From: Caballeronia sordidicola
GTDB lineage: Bacteria; Pseudomonadota; Gammaproteobacteria; Burkholderiales; Burkholderiaceae
Direction: 5' to 3'
NCBI RefSeq assembly: GCF_001544455.2
Contig: NZ_FCOC02000009.1
Location: forward strand, 171,876 to 235,875
Length of the DNA stretch: 64,000 nt
Both the position numbers and the translations under genes were made by a program. The notes below the pieces were generated by a model that was not told the origin of the DNA, did no database searches, and saw only the letters and a program-made list of their open reading frames with translations. Positions 33,730 through 42,481 of the stretch are shown here, piece after piece (the first letter of the stretch is position 1; each line of letters begins with the position of its first letter).

Positions 33730-36132
33730 ATGAGCGTAGCCGACTACTTCTCCTCGATGGATTACGGACCTGCACCGGAAGACGATGGCGCCGCGCGCGC
33801 GTGGCTGGACCAGCATGCGAACGGCTTGGGTCATTTCATCGATGGCGCGTTTCGCGAGCCGTCAGCCGGCGAGCGCTTCGACTCCACGGAACCCGCTACC
33901 GGGCGGTTGCTTGCAAGCATTGCGCAAGGCGATCAGGCGGATGTCGATGCGGCGGTCGATGCCGCCGAACGTGCGTTGCCTGCGTGGCAGGCGCTGGGCG
34001 GCGCGGGCCGTGCGCGTCATTTGTATGCGTTGTCGCGGATGGTCCAGCGCAATGCGCGCCTTTTTTCCGTGCTCGAATCGCTCGATAACGGCAAGCCGAT
34101 CCGCGAGTCGCGCGACATCGACATACCGCTTGTGGCAAGGCATTTCCTGCATCACGCGGGTTGGGCGCAATTGCAGGACCGCGAGTTCGCCGAGTGGGCG
34201 CCGCTGGGTGTGATCGGCCAGATCGTGCCGTGGAATTTTCCGCTGCTGATGCTCTCGTGGAAGATCGCGCCCGCGCTTGCGCTCGGCAATTGCGTGGTGC
34301 TGAAGCCGGCCGAATACACGCCGCTCACCGCGTTGCTGTTCGCCGAACTGGCGGCGCGCGCGGGTTTGCCCGCGGGCGTGCTGAACGTGGTCACGGGCGA
34401 CGGCCGCACGGGCGCCGCGCTGGTCGAGCATCCGCGCGTGGCGAAGATTGCGTTCACGGGTTCTACCGAAGTCGGCAAGCAGATTCGCGTGGTGACCGCG
34501 GGATCGGGTAAATCGCTGACGCTGGAACTGGGCGGCAAGTCGCCTTTCATCGTCTTCGATGACGCCGATCTCGACAGCGCGGTGGAAGGTGTCGTCGATG
34601 CGATCTGGTTCAACCAGGGACAAGTATGTTGCGCGGGTTCGCGGCTGCTCGTGCAGGAAGGCGTGGAAAAGCGGTTCATCGACAAGCTGAAGCGCCGCAT
34701 GGATACGCTGCGCGTGGGGCCATCGCTCGACAAGGGCATCGACATGGGCGCGATTGTCGATACGGTCCAGCTCGAACGCATTCAGTCGCTGGTGGCGCGC
34801 GGGGTTGAGGAAGGCTGCGAGATTCATCAGCCCAAAGGCGTGCGGATGCCGGATGAAGGCGCGTTCTATCCGCCGACCCTGGTGACTAATGTCGCGCCGT
34901 CGTCCACGCTGGCGCAACACGAAATCTTCGGGCCCGTGCTCGTGACCATGAGCTTTCGCACGCCCGACGAAGCCGTCGCGCTGGCGAATCATTCGCGCTA
35001 TGGGCTCGCCGCGAGCGTGTGGAGCGAGACCATTGGCCGCGCACTCGATATTGCGCCGCGTCTGGAATGCGGCGTGGTCTGGATCAACGCGACCAATCTC
35101 TTCGACGCGGGCGTGGGCTTCGGCGGATATCGCGAATCGGGCTTCGGTCGCGAAGGCGGACGCGAGGGGATTTACGAGTATCTGAAGCCGCGTGCGTGGT
35201 CTAAGCTGGCCGTCCGCACTGCTGCTTCTGCGCAGGCCGCCGCGTCCGTGTCCGCTTCTGGTCCTGCTTCGGAAAGCAACGTCAGCGCGCTGGATCGCAC
35301 GGCGAAATTGTTTATCGGCGGGAAGCAGGTGCGGCCGGATAGCGGTTATACGCGGCTCGTGCATGCGCCGTCGGGCAATATCGTGGGCGAGGTCGGCGAG
35401 GGCAGCCGCAAGGACGTGCGCAATGCGGTGGCTGCCGCGCGCGGCGCGGGAAAGTGGTCGCAAGCGAGCACGCACAACCGCGCGCAAGTGCTGTATTACC
35501 TCGCGGAAAACCTGTCGGCGCGTTCGGACGAATTCGCGCGGCAACTCGTGGCGCGAACCGGCGTGTCTTCGGCGCTTGCTGCCCGCGAAGTCGAGGCATC
35601 GATCACGCGGTTGTTCACTTACGGCGCGTGGGCCGACAAGTTCGATGGCGCGGTGCATTCGCCGCCGCTCAAAGGCGTGGCGCTCGCAATGCACGAACCG
35701 CTCGGCGTGATCGGCGTGGTGTGTCCGGACGAAGCGCCGCTCCTGGGCCTCGTTTCGCTGATTGCGCCGGCGCTTGCATTGGGCAATCGCGTGGTGGCCG
35801 TGCCGAGCGAAACTTGCCCGCTGATGGCGACGGATTTTTATCAGGTGGTCGAGACGTCGGACGTGCCGGCGGGCGCGCTGAACATCGTCACGGGCGAGCG
35901 CAAGCCGCTGGCCTCGACGCTCGCGAAGCATGACGATGTCGACGCGCTCTGGTCGTTCGGCGGCGCGGATGTATCGGCGATGGTGGAACGTGAGTCCGTT
36001 GGCAACCTGAAGCGCACGTTCGTGGATCATGGCCGCGTATTCGACTGGTTCGATTCGAACGTGGCGGAAGGCTTGCCGTTCCTGCGGCAAGCCGTGCAGG
36101 TAAAGAACATCTGGATTCCCTATGGCGACTGA
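33730..36132 (+). CDS. Two-domain aldehyde dehydrogenase (ALDH16-like)
   Basis: An 800-residue protein with two ALDH units. Residues about 30-490 form a complete ALDH: the NAD-binding signature GVIGQIVPWNFPLLMLSWKIAPALALGN, the general base Glu in LTLELGGKSP, the nucleophile Cys in FNQGQVCCAG and the EIFGP loop. Residues about 530-800 form a second, shorter ALDH-like unit (FIGGKQVRPDSGYTRL ... GVIGVVCPDEAPLLGLVSLIAPALALGN) that lacks the Cys and Glu motifs. This arrangement matches the ALDH16 family, in which the second domain is structural. In this operon it probably oxidises acetaldehyde formed by DeoC. It is the largest gene of the cassette. Confidence 0.9.
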   Translation: MSVADYFSSMDYGPAPEDDGAARAWLDQHANGLGHFIDGAFREPSAGERFDSTEPATGRLLASIAQGDQADVDAAVDAAERALPAWQALGGAGRARHLYALSRMVQRNARLFSVLESLDNGKPIRESRDIDIPLVARHFLHHAGWAQLQDREFAEWAPLGVIGQIVPWNFPLLMLSWKIAPALALGNCVVLKPAEYTPLTALLFAELAARAGLPAGVLNVVTGDGRTGAALVEHPRVAKIAFTGSTEVGKQIRVVTAGSGKSLTLELGGKSPFIVFDDADLDSAVEGVVDAIWFNQGQVCCAGSRLLVQEGVEKRFIDKLKRRMDTLRVGPSLDKGIDMGAIVDTVQLERIQSLVARGVEEGCEIHQPKGVRMPDEGAFYPPTLVTNVAPSSTLAQHEIFGPVLVTMSFRTPDEAVALANHSRYGLAASVWSETIGRALDIAPRLECGVVWINATNLFDAGVGFGGYRESGFGREGGREGIYEYLKPRAWSKLAVRTAASAQAAASVSASGPASESNVSALDRTAKLFIGGKQVRPDSGYTRLVHAPSGNIVGEVGEGSRKDVRNAVAAARGAGKWSQASTHNRAQVLYYLAENLSARSDEFARQLVARTGVSSALAAREVEASITRLFTYGAWADKFDGAVHSPPLKGVALAMHEPLGVIGVVCPDEAPLLGLVSLIAPALALGNRVVAVPSETCPLMATDFYQVVETSDVPAGALNIVTGERKPLASTLAKHDDVDALWSFGGADVSAMVERESVGNLKRTFVDHGRVFDWFDSNVAEGLPFLRQAVQVKNIWIPYGD

Positions 36133-36241
36133 GTCCTGACCCGGACGCACCGAGGGCGAATCCGCAGTAGAAGCAGAAGAAATAGAATCGTGAGCGCTTG
36201 ACCTCGCACGACAGCGAGGCCGCTCAACTGAAGGAGACACA

Positions 36242-36715
36242 ATGCTCAAGAATCTCGATCCGCTGCTGAACGCCGACATCCTGCATGCGCTTTGCGCAAT
36301 GGGCCACGGTGACGAAGTCGTGATCTGCGATGCCAATTTCCCCGCCGATTCCGTCGCGCGCCAGACCGTTCTCGGCCACGTGCTGCGACTCGACGGCGTG
36401 GATGCGCCGCGCGCGATCCGCGCGGTGCTGTCGGTATTTCCGCTGGACAGTTTTGTCGATCATCCCGCCGAGCGCATGGAAGTCGTCGGCGACGCAAACG
36501 CGCTTCCCGCCGTGCAACGCGAAGCACAGAGCGAAGTCGATGCGGCCGAAGGCCGTGCCACGCCGTTTGCTTCTGTCGAACGCTTCGCGTTCTATGAGCG
36601 TGCGAAGAAAGCGTATTGCGTGATCGCGACCGGCGAAGCGCGCGGCTATGGCTGCTTCATCTTCAAAAAGGGCGTGAACCTTGCGCCCGACGCGCCTTCG
36701 GGGAACGCCAAATGA
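36242..36715 (+). CDS. RbsD/FucU-family sugar mutarotase
   Basis: A 157-residue RbsD/FucU protein. It opens MLKNLDPLLNADILHALCAMGHGDEVVICDANFPADSVARQ with the catalytic-type His in GHGDE, and continues LRLDGVDAPRAIRAVLSVFPLD. The C-terminal ERFAFYERAKKAYCVIATGEARGYGCFIFKKG contains the Tyr and Glu typical of FucU. These enzymes interconvert sugar anomers before a kinase acts. GAAGGAGAC precedes the start. The last codons overlap the kinase start (ATGA at 36712), so the two are translationally coupled. By its neighbours it serves ribose or deoxyribose, but FucU proteins also handle fucose. Confidence 0.87.
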   Translation: MLKNLDPLLNADILHALCAMGHGDEVVICDANFPADSVARQTVLGHVLRLDGVDAPRAIRAVLSVFPLDSFVDHPAERMEVVGDANALPAVQREAQSEVDAAEGRATPFASVERFAFYERAKKAYCVIATGEARGYGCFIFKKGVNLAPDAPSGNAK

Positions 36716-37647
36716 GCCGCAGCGTCGTCATTCTCGGCATCTACGTGACGGACCTGACGTTTCGCGCCGCGCGCATGCCGCTGCTGGGCGAGACCATTGC
36801 CGGATCGGCTTTCGCGATGGGACCCGGCGGCAAGGGTTCGAATCAGGCGGTCGCAGCGGCGCGCGCGGGCGCCAACGTGATCTTCTGCACGCGCCTGGGC
36901 GCGGACGCATTCGGCGAGATTGCGCGCTCGACGTGGGCCGCCGAAGGCATCACGGCGCGTGCCACAGCAACGCCGGGCGTGGCCACGGGCGCGGCGCATA
37001 TCTTCGTGGACGACGTCACGGGCGGCAACGCGATCATCGTGGCGTCCGGGGCCGCGGGACATCTGTGCCCGGAAGACGTGGACGCCATCGAGGCGGACAT
37101 AGCGTCCGCCGCTGTCTTCGTCACGCAGCTCGAACAACCCGTTGAGGCGGCGCGGCGCGGGCTGGAAATCGCGCATCGGCATGGTGTGACGACCGTGTTC
37201 AATCCAGCACCGGCGTTCCCGCTAGATGACGGCATCTTCCCGCTGTGCGACTACATCACGCCGAATGAAACCGAAGCGACGGCGCTTACGGGCGTAGCCA
37301 TCTCCTGCGTGGACGACGCACGCAAAGCCGCCGATGTATTGCTTGGCAAAGGCGTGAAAGCGGTGATCGTGACGCTTGGCGAAGCGGGCGCGTTGCTGCA
37401 TACGCCCGAGGAATCGGTGCTGGTGCCGGCGTTCAATTGCGGCCGTGTCGTGGAAACGGCGGGCGCGGGCGACGGCTTTACCGGCGGTTTCGCGGCGGCG
37501 CTCGCACGCGGCGAAAGTGCGCTCGATGCAGTACGTTTCGGCTGCGCGCTCGCGAGCCTGTCGGTGACGCGCGCCGGTACTGCGCCGTCCATGCCGAAGC
37601 TCGCCGAGATTCACGCCGTGCTCGGCGAACAAGCTCAACATTCCTGA
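36712..37647 (+). CDS. PfkB-family sugar kinase (ribokinase/deoxyribokinase-like)
   Basis: A 311-residue carbohydrate kinase. The N-terminus VVILGIYVTDLTFRAARMPLLGETIAGSAFAMGPGGKGSNQAVAAARAG holds the PfkB sugar-binding signature 1. The catalytic Asp is in ETAGAGDGFTGGFAAAL (signature 2, where GDGF replaces the common GDTF). N in NPAPA and TPNETEA (nucleotide site) are also seen. It phosphorylates a pentose with ATP; beside deoC the likely product is deoxyribose-5-phosphate. ATG at 36712 overlaps the mutarotase stop. An ATG at 36616 in frame lies inside that gene and is rejected. Confidence 0.88.
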   Translation: MSRSVVILGIYVTDLTFRAARMPLLGETIAGSAFAMGPGGKGSNQAVAAARAGANVIFCTRLGADAFGEIARSTWAAEGITARATATPGVATGAAHIFVDDVTGGNAIIVASGAAGHLCPEDVDAIEADIASAAVFVTQLEQPVEAARRGLEIAHRHGVTTVFNPAPAFPLDDGIFPLCDYITPNETEATALTGVAISCVDDARKAADVLLGKGVKAVIVTLGEAGALLHTPEESVLVPAFNCGRVVETAGAGDGFTGGFAAALARGESALDAVRFGCALASLSVTRAGTAPSMPKLAEIHAVLGEQAQHS

Positions 37648-37663
37648 ACGGAGGAGCGCCCGG

Positions 37664-38710
37664 ATGTCTGCATCGAAATGGCTCGCCGAATGGCTCGCCG
37701 ACCGGCAACTGAATTTCCTGGTCGCGGTAAACCTGCTGGTCGTGATCGTTGCGACGGTTTTATCGCACGGACAGTTCGTCGATATCGACAACCTCCAGTC
37801 GATGGGAAGCCAGTTGCCCGAGCTTGGCTTGCTCGCGCTCGGCATCATGCTCTCGATGGTATCGGGCAATGGCGGCATTGACCTGTCGGGTGTCGCGCTC
37901 GCCAATCTTTCCGGCATGGTCGCGGCGCTGGTGCTGCCCATGTTCATTTCCGCCGACGATTCACCCGTGCTCTATACGGCTGTCTTCTGCGCGATCACCG
38001 TGTCGCTCGGATTGATCGGCGGCTTGATGAACGGCGTGATCATCGCGCGGCTGAAGCTCACGCCGATTCTATGCACGCTCGGCACGTCGTTGTTGTTCAC
38101 GGGCATTGCCGTGGTGTTGAGCAACGGCGCGTCGGTGCGCGTGGAATATCTCGATGCGCTTTCGGCAATCGGCAATGGCACGTTCCTGCAAGTGCCCATA
38201 TCGCTGTGGATCTTTGTGGCGACCGTGTTGCTGCTCGGCTGGCTGTTGAAGCGCACGCCGTTCGGCTTGCGGCTCTACCTGATGGGCACGAATCCGAAGG
38301 CCGCGTTCTACGCCGGCATTCCGCGCGACCGCATGCTGATCGTGACGTATGGCATGTGTGGCGTGCTGGCGTCGCTTGCCGGACTGATCAGCGCGACGCA
38401 TACGTCAAGCGCGAAGTGGGATTACGGCAACTCGTACTTGCTGATCGCAATCCTGATCGCCGTGATGGGCGGCGTGAATCCTGCGGGCGGTTATGGGCGC
38501 ATTGTGTGCGTGTTCCTCGCCGCAACCGTGCTGCAGTTTTTGTCGAGCCTTTTCAACTTGCTGGGTGTATCGCAGTTCTTTGGCGACTGCGCCTGGGGTT
38601 TTCTGCTGCTGGCGTCGCTGGCGCTGGCCGGTGGCGAACGCGTTCGCGCGATCTTCGGATTGGGCGGCGCCGCGCCCGTAACGAAGGTGCCAAAACCACC
38701 CGCTGCATGA
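37664..38710 (+). CDS. Sugar ABC transporter permease 1 (RbsC/BPD_transp_2 type)
   Basis: A 348-residue inner-membrane permease. About eight to ten hydrophobic segments begin near residue 18 (FLVAVNLLVVIVATVL). The BPD_transp_2 landmark is MLSMVSGNGGIDLSGVALANLSGMVAALV, and RTPFGLRLYLMGTNPKAAFYAGIPRDRMLIVTYGMCGVLASLAGLI contains the EAA-like coupling loop. GGAGGAG precedes the ATG by 7 nt. A second permease gene (41383) ends the transporter, implying a heterodimeric channel as in rhamnose and autoinducer-2 importers. Confidence 0.87.
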   Translation: MSASKWLAEWLADRQLNFLVAVNLLVVIVATVLSHGQFVDIDNLQSMGSQLPELGLLALGIMLSMVSGNGGIDLSGVALANLSGMVAALVLPMFISADDSPVLYTAVFCAITVSLGLIGGLMNGVIIARLKLTPILCTLGTSLLFTGIAVVLSNGASVRVEYLDALSAIGNGTFLQVPISLWIFVATVLLLGWLLKRTPFGLRLYLMGTNPKAAFYAGIPRDRMLIVTYGMCGVLASLAGLISATHTSSAKWDYGNSYLLIAILIAVMGGVNPAGGYGRIVCVFLAATVLQFLSSLFNLLGVSQFFGDCAWGFLLLASLALAGGERVRAIFGLGGAAPVTKVPKPPAA

Positions 38711-38762
38711 CTTTCGCTTCATCTCATGTGCTGCACATACGAACCATAACGGAGACAAACGC

Positions 38763-39767
38763 ATGAAACTCAATCGTATTGCCATCGCGCTCGCCGCTGT
38801 CACGCTGACTGGCGGCATCATTGCCGCCGCGCAAGCCGCGACCAATGAAACCATCGTCACGGTGGTGAAGGTCACGGGCATCAACTGGTTCAATCGCATG
38901 GACGACGGCGTGAAGGAATTCGCCAAGGACAATCCCGGCGTGAACGCGTATCAAACGGGTCCGGGACGTGCGGACGCGGCGCAGCAACTGAAGATCATCG
39001 AAGACCTGATTGCGAAGAAGGTCACGGCTATTGCGGTGGTTCCGTACGATCCGCCAACGCTCGAACCCGCGCTCAAGAAAGCGATGGATCGCGGCATCAA
39101 GGTGGTCACGCATGAAGCGGACAACGCCAAGAACACCATGGTCGATATCGAAGCCTTCGATAACACCGCGTACGGCGCGGGTCTGAACGAACGTCTCGCG
39201 AAGTGCATGGGTTCGCAAGGCAAGTGGGCGGTGCTCGTTGGCTCGCTTGGCAGCCGTTCGCAGGTTCAATGGGCGGACGGCGGTATTGGCAATGCAAAGC
39301 AGAAGTATCCGAAGATGGATCTGGTCGAGCCGAAACTCGAAACCAATAACGACGGCGAACGCGCGTATCAGGTTGCAAAGGAAGTGCTGCGCAAGCACCC
39401 GGATTTGACGGGCTTTCAGGGGTCGTCGTCGCTGGATGTGATCGGCATTGGCCGCGCGGTGGAAGAGGCGGGCAAGGTCGGCAAGATCTGCGTGTATGGC
39501 ACCGGACTGCCAACGGAAGCGGGCAAGTTCCTCGAAAGCGGCGCGATCAACGGCATCGCCTTCTGGGACCCGAAGCTCGCGGGCGAGGCAATGAACAAGA
39601 TCGCGAAGATGCTCGTGGATGGCAAGACGGTTGCGAACGGCTCGGACCTGGGTATCGTTGGCTATAACAAGGTCACGGTGAGCAAGGGGCCGGGCAAGGG
39701 CATCATCGTGCGCGGCACCGGCTGGGTCGACGTCGACAAGACCAACTACAAGCAGTACCCGTTCTGA
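38763..39767 (+). CDS. Periplasmic sugar-binding protein (RhaS/AI-2 family type)
   Basis: A 334-residue binding protein. A signal peptide (MKLNRIAIALAAVTLTGGIIAAAQA) is followed by the Peripla_BP_4 fold: ETIVTVVKVTGINWFNRMDDGVKEFAKDNPGVNAYQTGPGRADAAQQLKIIEDLIAKKVTAIAVVP. Ligand-contact residues probably include the Asn-Trp-Phe segment (about 38-40) and AISRSTP-like helices, and TGFQGSSSLDVIGIGRAVEEAG lines the hinge. It resembles RhaS and the Lsr-type proteins more than RbsB. GGAGACAAACGC precedes the ATG. The neighbours point to a pentose such as deoxyribose, but the ligand is inferred. Confidence 0.87.
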   Translation: MKLNRIAIALAAVTLTGGIIAAAQAATNETIVTVVKVTGINWFNRMDDGVKEFAKDNPGVNAYQTGPGRADAAQQLKIIEDLIAKKVTAIAVVPYDPPTLEPALKKAMDRGIKVVTHEADNAKNTMVDIEAFDNTAYGAGLNERLAKCMGSQGKWAVLVGSLGSRSQVQWADGGIGNAKQKYPKMDLVEPKLETNNDGERAYQVAKEVLRKHPDLTGFQGSSSLDVIGIGRAVEEAGKVGKICVYGTGLPTEAGKFLESGAINGIAFWDPKLAGEAMNKIAKMLVDGKTVANGSDLGIVGYNKVTVSKGPGKGIIVRGTGWVDVDKTNYKQYPF

Positions 39768-39859
39768 TCGCAGCCGACCGCATGCAAGGCGTGCATGGCG
39801 TCCCGAAAGGAACCATGCGCGCTGTCGTCAAGAAGCTTGAAAGGGTTGAAGGTTCAATG

Positions 39860-41386
39860 ATGAGTACAGTCCCGCTTCTCGAAGTCGTCGATATCCATAA
39901 ACGCTTTACCGGCGTCTATGCGCTGCGTGGCGTGAGCCTCGCGTTCGAGCGTGGGCAGATCTATCACCTGCTCGGCGAGAACGGCTGCGGCAAGAGCACG
40001 CTGATCAAGATCATCTCGGGCGCGCAGCCGCCCGATCAGGGCGAGCTTGTGATCGAAGGCGTGCGGCATGCGCGGCTGGCGCCGCTGGAAGCGTTGTCGG
40101 CGGGTATCGAGACCGTGTATCAGGATCTTTCGCTGCTGCCGAACATGAGCGTGGCGGAGAACGTGGGTTTGACTTCGGAACTCGCTGAACATGGCGGCCG
40201 GCTTGCGCGGACCTTCGATCGCCGGGCGCTCGCACGCACGGCCGCACGCGCGCTCGAAGCCGTGGGTCTTCCCGGCGACGCCGACTTTCAGGCGACGCTG
40301 GTAGAACAATTGCCGCTGGCAACGCGGCAACTCGTGGCGATCGCGCGCGCGATTGCGAGCGAAGCGAAGTTCGTGATCATGGATGAACCCACGACATCGC
40401 TCACGCAAAAGGAAGTCGATAACCTGATCGCAGTGCTCGCGAAGCTGCGCGCCGATGGCGTCGCGGTGCTGTTCGTGAGCCACAAGCTCGACGAGTGCTA
40501 CGCCATTGGCGGCGAAGTGATCGTGCTGCGTGACGGCCAGAAGATGGCGCAAGGTCCTATCGAAAATTATACGAAGGCGCAGATCGGCGAGTTGATGACG
40601 GGCAAGCAGCTATCGAACGAGCGGTATCGGAAGGCCGGGGTCGCGGATGGGCGCGACACCGTGCTGGACGTCAAGGGCTTATCGCGTTCGGGCCAGTTCG
40701 CCGATGTCACGTTCTCGCTGCATCGCGGAGAGATTCTTGGCGTGACCGGCTTGCTGGATTCGGGGCGCAACGAACTCGCGCGAGCGCTGGCGGGCGTCGC
40801 GCCCGCGGATAGCGGCACTGTCACGCTTGACGGTTCCGTCGTAAGGCTGAAAACGCCTTCGGACGCGAAGTGGCAACGCATTGGCTACGTGCCGGAAGAC
40901 CGCCTGAACGAAGGCCTGTTCCTCGATAAATCCATCCGCGACAACGTCATCACCGCGTTGATATCGAGCTTGCGCGACCGCTTCGGGCAAGTGGACAGGA
41001 AGCGTGCGCGCGAGCTTGCCGAGCGCACGGTGAAGGACTTGCAGATCGCGACGCCGGACGTCGACAAACCCGTGCAATCGCTTTCGGGCGGCAACCAGCA
41101 GCGCGTGTTGATCGGCCGATGGCTCGCCATCGATCCGCGCGTACTGATCCTGCATGGGCCAACCGTTGGCGTGGACGTGGGATCGAAGGACATCATTTAC
41201 CGCATCATGCAGCGGCTCGCGCAAGAGGACATTGGCATCATCCTGATCAGCGATGACCTGCCCGAACTGCTGCAGAATTCCGATCGAATCCTGATGATGA
41301 AGAAAGGCCGCGTTTCGAACGAATACCGGGCGGAACAGTTGACCGAGGCCGATCTTTACCACGCACTACTTTCAGAGGCAGCATGA
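39860..41386 (+). CDS. Sugar ABC transporter ATPase with two nucleotide-binding domains
   Basis: A 508-residue tandem ABC ATPase of the RbsA/RhaT/LsrA class. The first domain has Walker A GENGCGKSTLIKII, Q-loop, the signature-like segment LPLATRQLVAIARAIA and Walker B FVIMDEPTTSL. The second starts near residue 255 and has VPEDRLNEGLFLDKSI, the LSGGNQQRVLIGRWLA signature and LILHGPTVGVDVGSK. The second domain's Walker A is degenerate (TGLLDSGRNELARAL), as is usual in this class. Start at ATG 39860 has GAAGG 6 nt upstream; ATG 39857 is also possible. The stop overlaps the next permease by 4 bp. Confidence 0.88.
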   Translation: MSTVPLLEVVDIHKRFTGVYALRGVSLAFERGQIYHLLGENGCGKSTLIKIISGAQPPDQGELVIEGVRHARLAPLEALSAGIETVYQDLSLLPNMSVAENVGLTSELAEHGGRLARTFDRRALARTAARALEAVGLPGDADFQATLVEQLPLATRQLVAIARAIASEAKFVIMDEPTTSLTQKEVDNLIAVLAKLRADGVAVLFVSHKLDECYAIGGEVIVLRDGQKMAQGPIENYTKAQIGELMTGKQLSNERYRKAGVADGRDTVLDVKGLSRSGQFADVTFSLHRGEILGVTGLLDSGRNELARALAGVAPADSGTVTLDGSVVRLKTPSDAKWQRIGYVPEDRLNEGLFLDKSIRDNVITALISSLRDRFGQVDRKRARELAERTVKDLQIATPDVDKPVQSLSGGNQQRVLIGRWLAIDPRVLILHGPTVGVDVGSKDIIYRIMQRLAQEDIGIILISDDLPELLQNSDRILMMKKGRVSNEYRAEQLTEADLYHALLSEAA

Positions 41387-42444
41387 GCGAGTCAATTCAT
41401 CGCGTTGCTCAGACATCGCAGGTCAAGGCGCCGCTGGCCGACGTCGCGCCGCAAGTGCGGCAGTTGAGCTTTACGGCGCGTCTGGTGCGTAACCCGGAAT
41501 GGTTCACGCTTGGGTTGATCATTGTCACGTGCCTGGTAGTCGGCACGCTCAATCCGCGCTTCTTCCAGTTCGCGACGGTCTTCGACTTGCTGCATTCCGG
41601 CACGACAGTCTCGCTTTTTGCGCTGGGGACGCTGGTGGTGCTGGCGTCGGGCGGTATCGATGTATCGTTCACCGCAATCGCCGCTTTCACGATGTACTCC
41701 ATCACCAAGGCCGTGTTCGCATGGTGGCCGGATGCGCCGTTTGCGCTGATCCTGCTGTGTGGCGCGCTGGGCGGCGTGTTGCTGGGACTGATCAACGGCG
41801 TGCTCGTGCATCGGCTGAAAGCGCCTTCGTTGATCGTGACGATTGGCACGCAGTATTTGTATCGCGGTTTGCTGCTGACGTTCGTGGGGACGCAGTTCTT
41901 CATGAACATTCCGCACAGCATGGATAGCTTCGGGCGTCTGCCGCTGTTTTTCTATCACACGAACGACGGACTTCGGGCGGTGTTGCCGGTGTCGGTGATT
42001 GCGCTCTTTGTGGCAGCGGTCGTGACATGGTGGCTGCTGAATCGGACAATGATGGGACGCGGCGTCTATGCAATGGGCGGAAGCTTGCCGATTGCCGAGC
42101 GGCTCGGGTACAACCTGCGCGCGATTCACTTGTTCGTGTTCGGCTACACCGGAATGCTGGCGGGAATTGCCGGAATCCTGCATGTATCAACCAATCGGCT
42201 GGCGAATCCGTTTGATCTCGTCGGAACTGAACTCGATGTCATTGCCGCCGTGATTCTGGGCGGCGCGAGGATTACGGGCGGGACGGGAACCGTTGTCGGG
42301 ACGCTGCTCGGCGTGGTGCTCGTTACGCTCATTAATAGCGTGCTGATCCTCGTCGGCGTGCCGAGCACCTGGCAGAAGGTGATTATCGGCGCATTTATTC
42401 TCGTGGCCGGAACTTTGTTTGCATTGGGAAGAAAGGCAAGGTAA
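41383..42444 (+). CDS. Sugar ABC transporter permease 2
   Basis: A 353-residue BPD_transp_2 permease with about ten hydrophobic segments, opening FTLGLIIVTCLVVGTLNPRFF after a 45-residue polar N-terminus. VLASGGIDVSFTAIAAFTMYSITKAVF is the family hallmark, and TMMGRGVYAMGGSLPIAERLGYNLRAIHLFVFGYTGMLAGIAGIL the coupling loop. The start overlaps the ATPase stop by 4 bp (ATGA). With the permease at 37664 it forms a two-component channel. It closes the cassette that begins with deoC. Confidence 0.87.
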   Translation: MSESIHRVAQTSQVKAPLADVAPQVRQLSFTARLVRNPEWFTLGLIIVTCLVVGTLNPRFFQFATVFDLLHSGTTVSLFALGTLVVLASGGIDVSFTAIAAFTMYSITKAVFAWWPDAPFALILLCGALGGVLLGLINGVLVHRLKAPSLIVTIGTQYLYRGLLLTFVGTQFFMNIPHSMDSFGRLPLFFYHTNDGLRAVLPVSVIALFVAAVVTWWLLNRTMMGRGVYAMGGSLPIAERLGYNLRAIHLFVFGYTGMLAGIAGILHVSTNRLANPFDLVGTELDVIAAVILGGARITGGTGTVVGTLLGVVLVTLINSVLILVGVPSTWQKVIIGAFILVAGTLFALGRKAR

Positions 42445-42481
42445 AGGCAACGCTGGCCATGCGCCCGCGATAATCGCGACG

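Noticed and set aside
33862..36336. 824-codon minus-strand open frame opposite the two-domain ALDH
   Set aside because: Arg/His-rich translation with no motif; the plus-strand ALDH is full length with its active site.
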